The position numbers and the translations under genes were made by a program. The notes under the pieces were generated by a model. The model was not told the origin of the DNA and did not search any database. It saw only the letters and a list, made by a program, of their open reading frames with translations. A stretch of 64,000 bases of DNA, from NCBI GenBank assembly GCA_029959085.1, contig JARWIR010000018.1:4960001-5024000 (forward strand). Direction: 5' to 3'. This document shows, piece after piece, positions 45,143-58,345 of the stretch. Positions within the stretch are counted from its first letter, which is position 1. Every line of letters begins with the position of its first letter. The DNA is from Nemophila menziesii (taxonomy: Eukaryota; Streptophyta; Magnoliopsida; Boraginales; Hydrophyllaceae).

Positions 45143-45179
<37 letters not shown>

Positions 45180-46236
45180 GCTGGTAATGACACTCTTTAT
45201 GAGGTTAGATGTCATACCACTTATGTTTGTCCTCTTTTTTTCAAGACCCCAAGAAATCATTACAATACAAATATTTCAGCAATACATCACAACTAAAAGC
45301 TCATAAAATCCCAACCCAATGTTCCCATAATATGGTGCCACCATCCCAAACTCAAGCTCTACTAGTACTAGTATTAGTTTGTCATATGGGAAAGTCTTAT
45401 AATCATAGATGTATGGCTTATAACATTGAAAAAAGTAGGCTACAAGATAAAAAGGGCCTAGGGTGGATGATAATTTAATAAACATGGGCGAGCAAACTGA
45501 AAGATACAAGTGACTCATCAAATAAATGCATTAAACATTTTCCTAACTACTAGAGGTTGTTATTTTCTCACTTTTAGTTCATAAGCTAAGAGAGTTATAC
45601 TCGCTCAAGGTTTCCTATATTTAAACTTAACTTCTACGCATTTCTTAATAATCCTATTTATCCGTTATTAAATTTCTTCATGCATATACGTTGTGCATTT
45701 TGCGAAATCTTTCAAAACACACAATTCCCTATCATTAACTTGCTAAAACTAGGCTAAGAAAAGGAAAATTTACTACATTCTACATCTATTCCTTATACCA
45801 ACATTTTTACAAATTTTATGGTTTTTTAAGAAATTAATAACAAAACGATAAATGAGGAAAATGAATACCCCATCCCAACGCACATCTGAGTAGTGTCTGA
45901 AAAACTCGAAAAAGACTCAGAAAATAAATAAAATTACTAATATACACTAATCAAATTAAAGAGTTTAAGGAAAGGGTTTAGGAGACATTACGAGGTCGTA
46001 TCACATCTCCTCAAAAACGCTTTCATAATAGGACTCAGTAATTTCCTTCCCGATTTTCACACTGATACGCTCAATATCTCGCATTGGGTTAAACTAGTCC
46101 ATGATATTGTTGTGCTGTAACTTTTCTACTCTTTCAATTCTATTCATCAGTGACACGACCCACACTAGGGGACTGGGTTCAAAGATATACATACCTCGTA
46201 ATGTTGTTGAGGAAGAACAGTGATCATGTGTAATTG
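43091..46236. other. Core 3, remaining non-coding part
   Basis: Homologous to 33,481-36,650 of core 2, more diverged towards its right end (45,600-46,236). It includes the TA tract at 45,105-45,176. No supportable gene. Confidence 0.5.
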
Positions 46237-46800
46237 GTTCTTTCCCTTAATATGTTGGATTTAACTTAAAGTTTCATACAACATATTAAGAAATGACATC
46301 CAAAGACTTAATAGAAATATTGTATTATTTAAAAAATAAATAGGTTGGAGAGGTTATATTTATTTTAAGACGAGAGACGGGAGAGGAATGAGGATAAAAT
46401 AAAGAACAAGAGTAATTAGATATTGGAAGATAGATTGTGGGAGAGTTTTATATATATTTTGTTACAGAGGGTATCGAGTTGAACCCGAGAATTAACTTCT
46501 TCTTTTTTACCCGATGTCCAAATCTTTGGGCTAGTTTTTTTCAATTTTAGTCCCGATATTAATTAAATTCTAGGTTTTGAATTTTTTTAGGGTTAGACAA
46601 GATCAGGTTGGATTTTTGAATGGTTTTTGCTTAATAGTTTTTGGTATTATCCAACATTACTCTTAACTAAGCTTGTTAAGAAATATTTAAGTTGTTATAT
46701 AAGAAATAATGTTTTTGAAAAAATAACCATTATGGGCTCAAGCCCACTTTAACTATTGTTTAAACAGCCAATTCACCTACCCAGTCCACAAACAATCAAT
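46237..46800 (-). repeat. Deleted E-right arm and D promoter remnant
   Basis: CTTAATATGTTGGA lies just before TTAACTTAAAGTTTC and CAACATATTAAG (46,238-46,290), bringing both inner ends close together. About 1 kb of E-right is missing (join at CAAAGACTTAATAGAAATATTG). The arm then runs out to the D promoter, which breaks at CACAAACAATC and joins the mirrored TATA of a copy C promoter (~46,800). Confidence 0.72.
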
Positions 46801-46893
46801 TACTATTATGTATATATAGTTAGAGACAGATGATGTGTATAATAAAATATTTGTAGGAAGGGTAGGTGACAATTTTAATATTTTTTAACACGC

Positions 46894-49043
46894 TTAGCTA
46901 AGAGTAATGTTGGCAAAACTAGGGCTGAGCAAAGACCATTTAAAAATCCAACCCGGTCTCTTTTAACCCTAAATTTTTTTAACTCACCTAAAATTTAATT
47001 AATAATCTGAATTAAAATTAAAAAAACTAGTTCAAAGATTTGGCCTTCGCGTAAAAAAGAAGAAGTTAATTCTCGGGTTCATCCCAAAGACCCGGTTCTT
47101 TAAAAAAAAAATATATAAAACTCTCTCGAAATCTATCATCCAATATCTATTACTCTTGTTCTTAATTTTATTCTCACTCCTTTCCCTCTCTCATCTCTAA
47201 TGAAATCTAGCCTCTCAAATCTATTTATTTTTAAAGAATACACCCTTTATATTCGGTCTTTTTTTATGTTTGGGATTTTATCATCATGGAGATAACTAAG
47301 TTGTCCATCGGTACATATAACCAACACAAGGTAATATTTGATTTATCTTTTTATACCTTGATATATTCGATAATTTTATTGTTTATTTATTTATTCATCA
47401 TACAAAAATGATGAACCAACTGAAATTGCACGATTGCAAATTTACATATTTTTACGGAAATTTAATATATTGATTATTGCTTCTAAGTTAGAGTTTTTGG
47501 AATTTTTAATGTTTTTGTTTTTTGAAATAATTGCAAATCTTTAAGGTACCTACGATGATTTGATCAGTCTATATCTCTCTATGTTGTAGCTTAGTCAAAT
47601 CAGGCAGTTTATGATTATATAAGTTAAAAAGTTACAAAGTTTAATATAGTTATTTTTTCGATTGGTCCTTGCATTATGCTGTTAGCCATATATACATTAG
47701 TGTTTCAAATGGTAGCAAATTACTATTTCATTATAGACTATGATATTCAACATATTAAGAAACTACATCCAAAGACTTGGACCTAATGTATATAAAGGAC
47801 ACAATATATGCGTTAAAGTATAGTTGTGCGACAAAACTATGCACTCTCTTCTGCTAATGCATCAAAGAAAGCTTGGTTCAGAAAAACTATCCTCCTGATA
47901 CAAAAACCAAATATTCAACAATAATTTTAAAATCTTAGAATATTTTGATCTATAAATTATTAACAAAATTTTTTTAGTAAACCAACTTTAATTGAGGTTA
48001 ACATTACCTGGACTAATTTGATATGAAAAAAGTGTACAAGTCACATTTATACACTTTAATTCCAAAGGTTTTCGAATAAGCATTCAATCAGATTGGACAA
48101 CATAACACTAATAGCATTTCACATTATTAAACCACGTAAATCTGCCTTTTTTTTAAGATTGAATAGCATAGTCTATAATGCAATAGTAATTTGCTACCAT
48201 TCGAAACACTAATGTAAATCTGGCCAACAACATAACACAAGGACCAATAAAAAAATTAACTATATTATGTATTTAAATCTTGAACTTGTATTACCATAAA
48301 ATAAATGATTTGACTAAGCTACATTCTGCATAAAGAGATATAGAGAGATAAAAACTTCATAGGTACCTTAAATATCTGCAATTAATCTTAAAAACATTAA
48401 ATTTTCCAAAAACTCGAAGTTAGAAACCTTAATCAATATATTAAATTTCCTTACAAATCTGTAAATCTGTAAATTTGCAACTAATAAGCATTCACGATTT
48501 CATTTGTGCTCATCATTTTCTCTGATGAATAAATAACTAAATAAATAAATAAATAATAAATTATCAAATATAACAAGGTATAAATAGAGAAATCAAACAG
48601 AACCTTGTGTTGGTTATATGCACCAATGGACAATGTAGTTATCTCCATAATGGTGAAATCCCAAACATAAAAAAATACACAATAGAAATATTGTATTATT
48701 TGAAAAATAAATAGATTGGAGAGGTTATATTTCTTTTAAGGCGAGAGAGGGGAGATGAATGAGGATAAAATAAAGAACAAGAGTAATTAGATATTGGACG
48801 CTAGATTGGGGGAGAGTTTTTTATATATATTTTGTTACAGCTGGTTGAACCCGAGAATTAACTTCTTCTTTTTTACCCAATGGACAAATATTTGGGCTAT
48901 ATTATTTCAATTTTAGTCCGGATATTAATTAAATTCAAGGTGGGTTGAAAATTTTTAGGGTTCGACAAGATTAGGTTGGATTTTTGAATGGTCTTTGCTC
49001 AAATTTAGTTTTGGGTATTATCCAAGATTACTGTTAGCTAAGG
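46894..49043. repeat. Palindrome 2, E arms (46.9-49.0 kb)
   Basis: E-left and E-right with the usual ~0.4 kb loop. It starts the second block of 4.53 kb-type units, here without its own B/C palindrome. Confidence 0.88.
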
Positions 49044-49114
49044 TTGTTAAAAAAATATTTAAATTGGTATATTAGAAATAATTTTTTTGAAAAAATAGCC
49101 ATTGTGGGCTCAAG

Positions 49115-49292
49115 CCCACTTTAACTATTGTTTAAACAGCCAATTCACCTACCCAGTCCACAAACAATCGCACACTCTGTCCCTCACTATATATACATAT
49201 AATAATCATGAAACCTTACTACATACTCAATATAGGGTTTCGATTTGTTTTTATTTTTTGCTAAGGGTTTTTAAACAAGGGAGGATAGCAGA
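49115..49292 (+). pseudogene. CSD copy D stub (49.2 kb)
   Basis: Start codon AGG at 49,278-49,280; interrupted after ATAGCAGA. Confidence 0.63.
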
Positions 49293-50342
49293 GCCGCCGT
49301 CCTGGGCAAGTGCAACAAGGGCGAGTGCACAAGACCCTTTCAATGTGAAAAAAAAACCATTTTCAATTCCTAATAAATTTGTATGTTTTCTCTTAATTTA
49401 CTAGATCTATCGTAATTATCATTATAAACAAAAAATAGTATACCTATATTTCAACATGTTATATTTTAAATATTATACGATTCGTCAAATCTTCAAGGTC
49501 GAGGAAATTTTTATTTTAATAATATATATTTAATTTTGTTTATATTATATGATTAATTATAATCCATATATTTATTTTATAATTTCTTAATTATTTAAAT
49601 TATAATTATCAATCTTGCATTAGATGGTGGTAATTTTTTTCTTTTGTTTGTTGTAATTTTTTTTCAAGTTGTAAATACTTTTGTGGCGAACAATCATTAA
49701 GTTGTAAGTTGTCTTACTCTTTTTTCTTTTCTCAAAATATTGCAAGTTGTAATATAGATCTTACAAATTACATATGCTTGTAACAATTTTTGGAAAAAAA
49801 ATATTTACAATTTACAAATTGTATGCAAATAGAAATTACAATATGGTCTGTTTAAAATTTGAAAAAAAAGATGTTTTGATAATTTTTCATTTTTATAGAA
49901 TTTTTTTATACAACATTTTTTTGTAAAAAGATTTGTTTTAATATGTCTGTAGGCCTGCAACATGTGAATCTGTCCTTGTTAATTGTTTTTTATATATATT
50001 AGAAGCATAGAATTCAAATTAGTATTTATTAAATATATTATTTATATATATATCAAAATAAAATTTTGCAGTAATTAAAAGATGAAGAATTTAAATAAAA
50101 ATTGATTAGTTGATGTTAACAAATTTTTTTTTTAAATTTATTAGGCTCGATTAGAGTGATGTAAGAATTTTTATACTTTACTATTCTAATCTAATATGCT
50201 AAAAAATATTTTATATATGTTATTTTATTGAATGTTAGAAATATTTTTATAGAGTTTATAATAATAAATTTAAGTAATTTTCTTTATATTGTAACATTTT
50301 TTTGATACAAAGGCCCAATTTGAAATTTTTACCTCTTCACTA
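49293..50342. mobile_element. Insertion in copy D/A (49.3 kb)
   Basis: Copy of the ~1.05 kb insertion with flanking ATAGCAGA octamers (right copy at 50,343-50,350). Confidence 0.6.
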
Positions 50343-50420
50343 ATAGCAGAAGAGAATTGGGTTGTCATTAGATTTGACGATTGGAGAGGATTTGGTTTCA
50401 TCAAGCCAAATAATAGCGGT
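50343..50420 (+). pseudogene. CSD relic A (50.3 kb)
   Basis: As at 4521, frame broken. Confidence 0.6.
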
Positions 50421-50668
50421 AACACGGCAACTGTATGATGTCTAAAAACAACACACCAAAACACTAATACAATATTCTACTAAGACCGGGTTTATCTAGC
50501 TAAGTGTGTTAAAAAAATATTAAAATTGTCACCTACCCTGCTTGCAAACAATTCATTATACGCACCCTCTGTCTCTCACTATATATACATAATAGTAAAC
50601 AGGAAACCTTACTCAATACTCAATTTAGGATTTAGATATTTTCATTTCTTACTTAGGGTTTTGAAACG

Positions 50669-50884
50669 ATGGAGGATAGCAGAAGAGAGAGTGGGTTTGT
50701 CATTAGATTTGACTATTGGAGAAGTTTTTGTTTGATCAAGCCAAATAATATTGGTGACGGCAGCGGTGACGTCGTTGTTCAATTTGCTGATATCATAATC
50801 GACTGTAATGTTCGCTACCGTGCATACAACTCTATGATGGCCAATAGGTTGAGTTTTATGCCCTCAAAAGGGGGCCAAAAGTAA
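50669..50884 (+). CDS. Truncated cold-shock-domain protein, copy B (50.7 kb)
   Basis: 71 codons. A base lost in the G run near 50,868 changes the frame so that it ends GGQK. RNP1 RSFCLIKP, RNP2 VVVQFADI. TATA at 50,580-50,587; TTAGGGTTT just before the ATG. Confidence 0.4.
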   Translation: MEDSRRESGFVIRFDYWRSFCLIKPNNIGDGSGDVVVQFADIIIDCNVRYRAYNSMMANRLSFMPSKGGQK

Positions 50885-51039
50885 GTCTCTTGATGTTCTG
50901 GTCTTAGCTGTTGAGAATGGTTTGAAAAGGAGCATGGGTAATTGGAATCGTGGTAGCAGATATTGTTCTACCACGATTCCAATTACCCATGCTCCTTTTC
51001 AAACCATTCTCAACAGCTCAGACCAAAACATCAAGAGCC

Positions 51040-51255
51040 TTACTTTTGCCCCCTCTTTGAGGGCATAAAACTCAACCTTTTAGCCAGCATACAGTTGTAT
51101 GCATGGTAGCGAACATTAGAGTCGATCCTGATATCAGAAAAGTGAACAACGGCGTCACCGCTGCCGTCACCACTATTATTTGGCTTGATGAAACCAAATC
51201 TTCTCCAATCGTCAAATCTTATGACAAACACACTCTCTCTTCTGCTATCCTCCAT
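51040..51255 (-). CDS. Truncated cold-shock-domain protein, copy C (51.1 kb)
   Basis: 71 codons from 51,255, predicted protein the same as unit 4 copy C (RRFGFIKP, AVVHFSDI, SKRGQK). Confidence 0.45.
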   Translation of the reverse strand: MEDSRRESVFVIRFDDWRRFGFIKPNNSGDGSGDAVVHFSDIRIDSNVRYHAYNCMLAKRLSFMPSKRGQK

Positions 51256-51438
51256 CGTTTCAAAACCATAAGCAAGAAGTGAAAACAAATCTAAATCCTA
51301 AATTGAGTATTGAGTAAGGTTTCTTGTTTACTATTATGTATATATACTGAGAGACAGAGGATGCGTATAATGAATTGTTTGTATAGTGAAATGTTTGTAG
51401 GCAGGGTAGGTGACAATTTTAATATTTTTTAACATGCT

Positions 51439-53567
51439 TAGCTAAGAGTAATGTTGGCAAAACTAGGGGTGAGCAAAGACCATTTAAAAATCCAACCCGG
51501 TCTTTTTTAACCCTAAATATTTTTAACCCACCTAGAATTTAATTAATAATCCGAATTAAAATTAAAAAACCCAGTTCAAAGATTTGGACTTCGGGTAAAA
51601 AAGAAGACGTTAATTCTCGGGTTCATCCCCAAGACCCGGTTCTTTAACAAAAAAAATATATAAAACTCTCTCGAAATCTATCGTCCAATATCTATTACTC
51701 TTGTTCTTAATTTTATCCTCACTCCTCTCCCTCTCTCATCTCTAATGAAATCTAGCCTCTCAAATCTATTTATTTTTAAAGAATACACCCTTTATATTCG
51801 GTCTTTTTTTATGTTTGGGATTTTATCATATGGAGATAACTAAGTTGTCCATCGGTACAAATAACCAACACAAGGTAATATTTGATTTATCTTATTATAC
51901 CTTAATATATTCGATAATTTTATTGTTTATTTATTTATTCATCATACAAAAATGATGAACCAAACTGAAATTGCACGATTGCAAATTTACATATTTTTAC
52001 GGAAATTTAATATATTGATTATTGCTTCTAAGTTAGAGTTTTTGGAATTTTTAATGTTTTTGTTTTTTGAAATAATTGCAAATCTTTAAGGTACATATGA
52101 TGATTTGATCAGTCTATATCTCTCTATGTTGTAGCTTAGTCAAATCAGGTAGTTTATGATTATATAAGTTAAAAAGTTACATAGTTTAATATAGTTATTT
52201 TTTCGATTAGTCCTTGCATTATGCTGTTAGCCATATATACATTAGTGTTTCAAATGGTAGCAAATTACTATTTCATTTAGACTATGATATTCAACATATT
52301 AAGAAATTACATCCAAAGACTTGGACCTAATGTATATAAAGGACACAATATATGCGTTAGTGTATAGGTGTGCGACAAAACTATGCACTCTCTTCTGCTA
52401 ATGCATCAAAGAAAGCTTGGTTCAAAAAAACTATCCTCTTGATACAAAAACCAAATATTCAACAATAATTTTAAAATCTTTGATCTATAAATTATTAACA
52501 TAATTTTTTTAGTAAACCAACTTTAATTGAGGTTAACATTACCTGGACTAATTTGATATGAAAAAAGTGTACAAGTCACATTTATACACTTTAATTCCAA
52601 AGGTTTTCGAATAAGCATTCAATCAGATTGGACAACATAACACTAATAGCATTTCACATTATTAAACCACGTAAATCTGCCTTTTTTTTAAGATTGAATA
52701 GCATAGTCTATAATGCAATAGTAATTTGCTACCATTCGAAACACTAATGTAAATCTGGCCAACAACATAACACAAGGACCAATAAAAAAATTAACTATAT
52801 TATGTATTTAAATCTTGAACTTGTATTACCATAAAATAAATGATTTGACTAAGCTACATTCTGCATAAAGAGATATAGAGTGATAAAAACTTCATATGTA
52901 CCTTAAATATCTGCAATTAATCTAAAAAACATTAAATTTTCCAAAAACTCGAAGTTAGAAACCTTAATCAATATATTAAATTTCCTTACAAATCTGTAAA
53001 TCTGTAAATTTGCAACTAATAAGCATTCACGATTTCATTTGTGCTAATCATTTTCTCTGATGAATAAATAACTAAATAAATAAATAAATAAATAATAAAT
53101 TATCAAATATAACAAGGTATAAATAGAGAAATCAAATAGTACCTTGTGTTGGTTATATGCACCAATGGACAACGTAGTTATCTCCATAATGGTGAAATCC
53201 CAAACATAAAAAAATACATAATAGAAATATTGTATTATTTGAAAAATAAATAGATTGGAGAGGTTATATTTCTTTTAAGACGAGAGAGGGGAGATGAATG
53301 AGGATAAAATAAAGAACAAGAGTAATTAGATATTGGACGCTAGATTGGGGGAGAGTTTTTTATATATATTTTCCCGAGAATTAACTTCTTTTTTTTTTAC
53401 CCAATGGACAAATATTTGGGCTATATTATTTCAATTTTAGTCCGGATATTAATTAAATTCAAGGTGGGTTGAAAATTTTTAGGGTTAGACAAGATTAGGT
53501 TGGATTTTTGAATGGTCTTTGCTCAAATTTAGTTTTGGGTATTATCCAACATTACTGTTAGCTAAGG
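51439..53567. repeat. Palindrome 2, E arms (51.4-53.6 kb)
   Basis: Same structure. Lacks 9 nt in the loop like units 1 and 2, and has its own short deletion in outer E-right (TATTTTCCCGAG). Confidence 0.88.
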
Positions 53568-53639
53568 TTGTTAAAAAAATATTTAAATTGTTATATTAGA
53601 AATAATGTTTTTGAAAAAATAACCATTGTGGGCTCAAGC

Positions 53640-53816
53640 CTACTTTAACTATTGTTTAAACAGCCAATTCACCTACCTAGTCCACAAACAATCGCACACT
53701 CTGTCCCTCACTATATATACATATAGTAATCATGAAACCTTACTACATACTCAATATAGGGTTTCGATTTGTTTTTATTTTTGGCTTAGGGTTTTTAAAC
53801 AAGGGAGGATAGCAGA
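53640..53816 (+). pseudogene. CSD copy D stub (53.7 kb)
   Basis: Start codon AGG at 53,802-53,804; interrupted after ATAGCAGA. Confidence 0.63.
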
Positions 53817-54869
53817 GCCGCCGTCCTGGGCAAGTGCAACAAGGGCGAGTGCACAAGACCCTTTCAATGTGAAAAAAAAAACCATTTTCAATTCCTAATA
53901 AATTTGTATGTTTTCTCTTAATTTACTAGATCTATCGTAATTATCATTATAAACAAAAAATAGTATACCTATATTTCAACATGTTATATTTTAAATATTA
54001 TACGATTCGTCAAATCTTCAAGGTCGAGGTAATTTTTATTTTAATAACATATATTTAATTTTGTTTATATTATATGATTAAGTATAATCCATATATTAAT
54101 TTTATAATTTCTTAATTATTTAAATTATAATTATAAATCTTGCATTAGATGGTGGTAATTTTTTTCTTTTGTTTGTTGTAATTTTTTTTCAAGTTGTAAA
54201 TACTTTTGTGGCGAACAATCATTAAGTTGTAAGTTGTCCTACTCTTTTTTCTTTTTTCAAAATATTGCAAGTTGCAATATAGATCTTACAAATTACATAT
54301 GCTTGTAACAATTTTTGGAAAAAAAATGTTTACAATTTACAAATTGTATGCAAATAGAAATTACAATATGGTTTGTTTAAAATTTGAAAAAAAAAGATGT
54401 TTTGATAATTTTTCATTTTTATAGAATTTTTTTATACAACATTTTTTTGTAAAAAGATTTTTTTTAATAAGTCTGTAAGCGTGCAACATGTGAATCTGTC
54501 CTTGTTAATTGTTTTTTATATATATTAGAAGCATAGAATTTAAATTAGTATTTATTAAATATATTATTTATATATATATCAAAATAAAATTTTACAGTAA
54601 TTAAAAGATGAAGAATTTAAATTAAAATTGATTAGTTGATGTTAACAATTTTTTTTTTTAAAATTTATTAGGCTCGATTAGAGTGATGTAAGAATTTTTA
54701 TACTTTACTATTCTAATCTAATATGCTAAAAAATATTTTATATATGTTATTTTATTGAATGTTAGAAATTTTTTTATAGAGTTTATAATAATAAATTTAA
54801 GTAATTTTCTTTATATTATAACATTTTTTTGATACAAAGGCCCAATTTGAAATTTTTACCTCTTCTCTA
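53817..54869. mobile_element. Insertion in copy D/A (53.8 kb)
   Basis: Copy of the ~1.05 kb insertion with flanking ATAGCAGA octamers (right copy at 54,870-54,877). Confidence 0.6.
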
Positions 54870-54947
54870 ATAGCAGAAGAGAATTGGGTTGTCATTAGAT
54901 TTGACGATTGGAGAGGATTTGGTTTCATCAAGCAAAATAATAGCGGT
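54870..54947 (+). pseudogene. CSD relic A (54.9 kb)
   Basis: As at 4521, frame broken. Confidence 0.6.
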
Positions 54948-55197
54948 TACACGGCAACTGTATGATGTCTAAGAACAACACACCAAAACACTAATACAAT
55001 ATTCTACTAAGACCATGTTTATCTAGCTAAGTGTGTTAAAAAAATATTAAAATTGTCACCTACCCTGCTTGTAAACAATTCATTATACGCACCCTCTGTC
55101 TCTCACTATATATACATAATAGTAAACAGGAAACTTTACTCAATACTCAATTTAGGATTTAGATTTATTTTCATTTCTTGCTTAGGGTTTTGAACAT

Positions 55198-55413
55198 ATG
55201 GAGGATAGCAGAAGAGAGAGTGGGTTTGTCATTAGATTTGACTATTGGAGAAGTTTTTGTTTGATCAAGCCAAATAATATTGGTGACGGCAGCGGTGACG
55301 TCGTTGTTCAATTTGCTGATATCATAATCGATTGTAATGTTCGCTACCGTGCATACAACTCTATGATGGCCAATAGGTTGAGTTTTATGCCCTCAAAAGG
55401 GGGCCAAAAGTAA
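55198..55413 (+). CDS. Truncated cold-shock-domain protein, copy B (55.2 kb)
   Basis: 71 codons, same predicted protein as at 50,669. The base context of the start differs (GAACATATGG instead of GAAACGATGG). TATA at 55,107-55,114. Confidence 0.4.
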   Translation: MEDSRRESGFVIRFDYWRSFCLIKPNNIGDGSGDVVVQFADIIIDCNVRYRAYNSMMANRLSFMPSKGGQK

Positions 55414-55568
55414 GTCTCTTGATGTTTTGGTCTTAGCTGTTGAGAATGGTTTGAAAAGGAGCATGGGTAATTGGAATCGTGGTAGCAGATATTGTTCTAC
55501 CACGATTCCAATTACCCATGCTCCTTTTCAAACCATTCTCAACAGCTCATACCAAAACATCAAGAGCC

Positions 55569-55784
55569 TTACTTTTGCCCCCTCTTTGAGGGCATAAAAC
55601 TCAACCTTTTAGCCAGCATACAGTTGTATGCATGGTAGCGAACATTAGAGTCGATCCTGATATCAGAAAAGTGAACAACGGCGTCACCGCTGCCGTCACC
55701 ACTATTATTTGGCTTGATGAAACCAAATCTTCTCCAATCGTCAAATCTTATGACAAACACACTCTCTCTTCTGCTATCCTCCAT
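55569..55784 (-). CDS. Truncated cold-shock-domain protein, copy C (55.6 kb)
   Basis: 71 codons from 55,784, predicted protein the same as at 51,040 and 14,269. Confidence 0.45.
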   Translation of the reverse strand: MEDSRRESVFVIRFDDWRRFGFIKPNNSGDGSGDAVVHFSDIRIDSNVRYHAYNCMLAKRLSFMPSKRGQK

Positions 55785-55967
55785 CGTTTCAAAACCATAA
55801 GCAAGAAGTGAAAACAAATCTAAATCCTAAATTGAGTATTGAGTAAGGTTTCTTGTTTACTATTATGTATATATACTGAGAGACAGAGGATGCGTATAAT
55901 GAATTGTTTGTATAGTGAAATGTTTGTAGGCAGGGTAGGTGACAATTTTAATATTTTTTAACATGCT

Positions 55968-58098
55968 TAGCTAAGAGTAATGTTGGCAAAACTAGGGGTG
56001 AGCAAAGACCATTTAAAAATCCAACCCGGTCTTTTTTAACCCTAAATATTTTTAACCCACCTAGAATTTAATTAATAATCCGAATTAAAATTAAAAAACC
56101 TAGTTCAAAGATTTGGACTTCGGGTAAAAAAGAAGAAGTTAATTCTCGGGTTCATCCCCAAGACCCGGTTCTTTAACAAAAAAAATATATAAAACTCTCT
56201 CGAAATCTATCGTCCAATATCTATTACTCTTGTTCTTAATTTTATCCTCACTCCTCTCCCTCTCTCATCTCTAATGAAATCTAGCCTCTCAAATCTATTT
56301 ATTTTTAAAGAATACACCCTTTATATTCGGTCTTTTTTTATGTTTGGGATTTTATCATCATGGAGATAACTAAGTTGTCCATCGGTACATATAACCAACA
56401 CAAGGTAATATTTGATTTATCTTTTTATACCTTAATATATTCGATAATTTTATTGTTTATTTATTTATTCATCATACAAAAATGATGAACCAAACTGAAA
56501 TTGCACGATTGCAAATTTACATATTTTTACGGAAATTTAATATATTGATTATTGCTTCTAAGTTAGAGTTTTTGGAATTTTTAATGTTTTTGTTTTTTGA
56601 AATAATTGCAAATCTTTAAGGTACCTACGATGATTTGATCAGTCTATATCTCTCTATGTTGTAGCTTAGTCAAATCAGGTAGTTTATGGTTATATAAGTT
56701 AAAAAGTTACATAGTTTAATATAGTTATTTTTTCGATTGGTCCTTGCGTTATGCTGTTAGCCATATATACATTAGTGTTTCAAATGGTAGCAAATTACTA
56801 TTTCATTATAGACTATGATATTCAACATATTAAGAAATTACATCCAAAGACTTGGACCTAATGTATATAAAGGACACAATATATGCGTTAGTGTATAGGT
56901 GTGCGACAAAACTATGCACTCTCTTCTGCTAATGCATCAAAGAAAGCTTGGTTCAAAAAAACTATCCTCTTGATACAAAAACCAAATATTCAACAATAAT
57001 TTTAAAATCTTAGAATATTTTGATCTATAAATTATTAACATAATTTTTTTAGTAAACCAACTTTAATTGAGGTTAACATTACCTGGACTAATTTGATATG
57101 AAAAAAGTGTACAAGTCACATTTATACACTTTAATTCCAAAGGTTTTCGAATAAGCATTCAATCAGATTGGACAACATAACACTAATAGCATTTCACATT
57201 ATTAAACCACGTAAATCTGCCTTTTTTTTAAGATTGAATAGCATAGTCTATAATGCAATAGTAATTTGCTACCATTCGAAACACTAATGTAAATCTGGCC
57301 AACAACATAACACAAGGACCAATAAAAAAATTAACTATATTATGTATTTAAATCTTGAACTTGTATTACCATAAAATAAATGATTTGACTAAGCTACATT
57401 CTGCATAAAGAGATATAGAGTGATAAAAACTTCATAGGTACCTTAAATATCTGCAATTAATCTAAAAAACATTAAATTTTCCAAAAACTCGAAGTTAGAA
57501 ACCTTAATCAATATATTAAATTTCCTTACAAATCTGTAAATCTGTAAATTTGCAACTAATAAGCATTCACGATTTCATTTGTGCTCATCATTTTCTCTGA
57601 TGAATAAATAATAAATTATCAAATATAACAAGGTATAAATAGAGAAATCAAATAGTACCTTGTGTTGGTTATATGCACCAATGGACAACGTAGTTATCTC
57701 CATAATGGTAAAATCCCAAACATAAAAAAATACATAATAGAAATATTGTATTATTTGAAAAATAAATAGATTGGAGAGGTTATATTTCTTTTAAGACGAG
57801 AGAGGGGAGATGAATGAGGATAAAATAAAGAACAAGAGTAATTAGATATTGGACGCTAGCTTGGGGGAGAGTTTTTTATATATTTTTTGTTACAACTGGT
57901 TGAACCCGAGAATTAACTTCTTCTTTTTTACCCAATGGAAAAATATTTGGGCTATATTATTTCAATTTTAGTCCCGATATTAATTAAATTCAAGGTGGGT
58001 TGAAAATTTTTAGGGTTCGACAAGATTAGGTTGGATTTTTGAATGGTCTTTGCTCAAATTTAGTTTTGGGTATTATCCAACATTACTGTTAGCTAAGG
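55968..58098. repeat. Palindrome 2, E arms (56.0-58.1 kb)
   Basis: Same structure, keeping the 9 nt in the loop. The AAAT repeat before the right arm exon-like site is shorter (~57,605). Confidence 0.88.
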
Positions 58099-58164
58099 TT
58101 GTTAAAAAAATATTTAAATTGTTATATTAGAAATAATGTTTTTGAAAAAATAACCATTGTGGGC

Positions 58165-58345
58165 TCAAGCCCACTTTAACTATTGTTTAAACAGCCAATT
58201 CACCTACCCAGTCCACAAACAATCGCACACTTTGTCCCTCACTATATATATATAGTAATCATGAAACCTTACTACATACTCAATATAGGGTTTCGATTTG
58301 TTTTTATTTTTTGCTTAGGGTTTTTAAACAAGGGAGGATAGCAGA
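58165..58345 (+). pseudogene. CSD copy D stub (58.2 kb)
   Basis: Start codon AGG at 58,331-58,333; interrupted after ATAGCAGA. Confidence 0.63.

Larger units (their letters stand above)
40558..46236. mobile_element. Core 3: ~5.7 kb, right inverted end deleted
   Basis: The left end (40,558-40,710) is like core 2. On the right the core stops at about 46,236 (GGTTCTTTCCC) and joins CTTAATATGTTGG, so the right inner inverted repeat is missing. Contents otherwise parallel core 2. Confidence 0.66.
50497..51446. repeat. Palindrome 1 (50.5-51.4 kb)
   Basis: Near-perfect apex around 50,965; arms hold B (+) and C (-). Confidence 0.91.
50345..54871. repeat. 4.53 kb unit (50.3-54.9 kb)
   Basis: Complete unit, period 4527 to the next. 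Its copy B shares the NNIGDG variant and the one-base loss giving GGQK with the following unit, so these two are closest relatives at that position. Confidence 0.9.
55023..55975. repeat. Palindrome 1 (55.0-56.0 kb)
   Basis: Tail-to-tail B and C with near-perfect apex around 55,494. Confidence 0.91.

Noticed and set aside
45209..45521. Overlapping + and - frames of 81-89 codons in core 3
   Set aside because: Mutually overlapping on both strands, not conserved as open frames in cores 1, 2 or 4, and no domain recognised.
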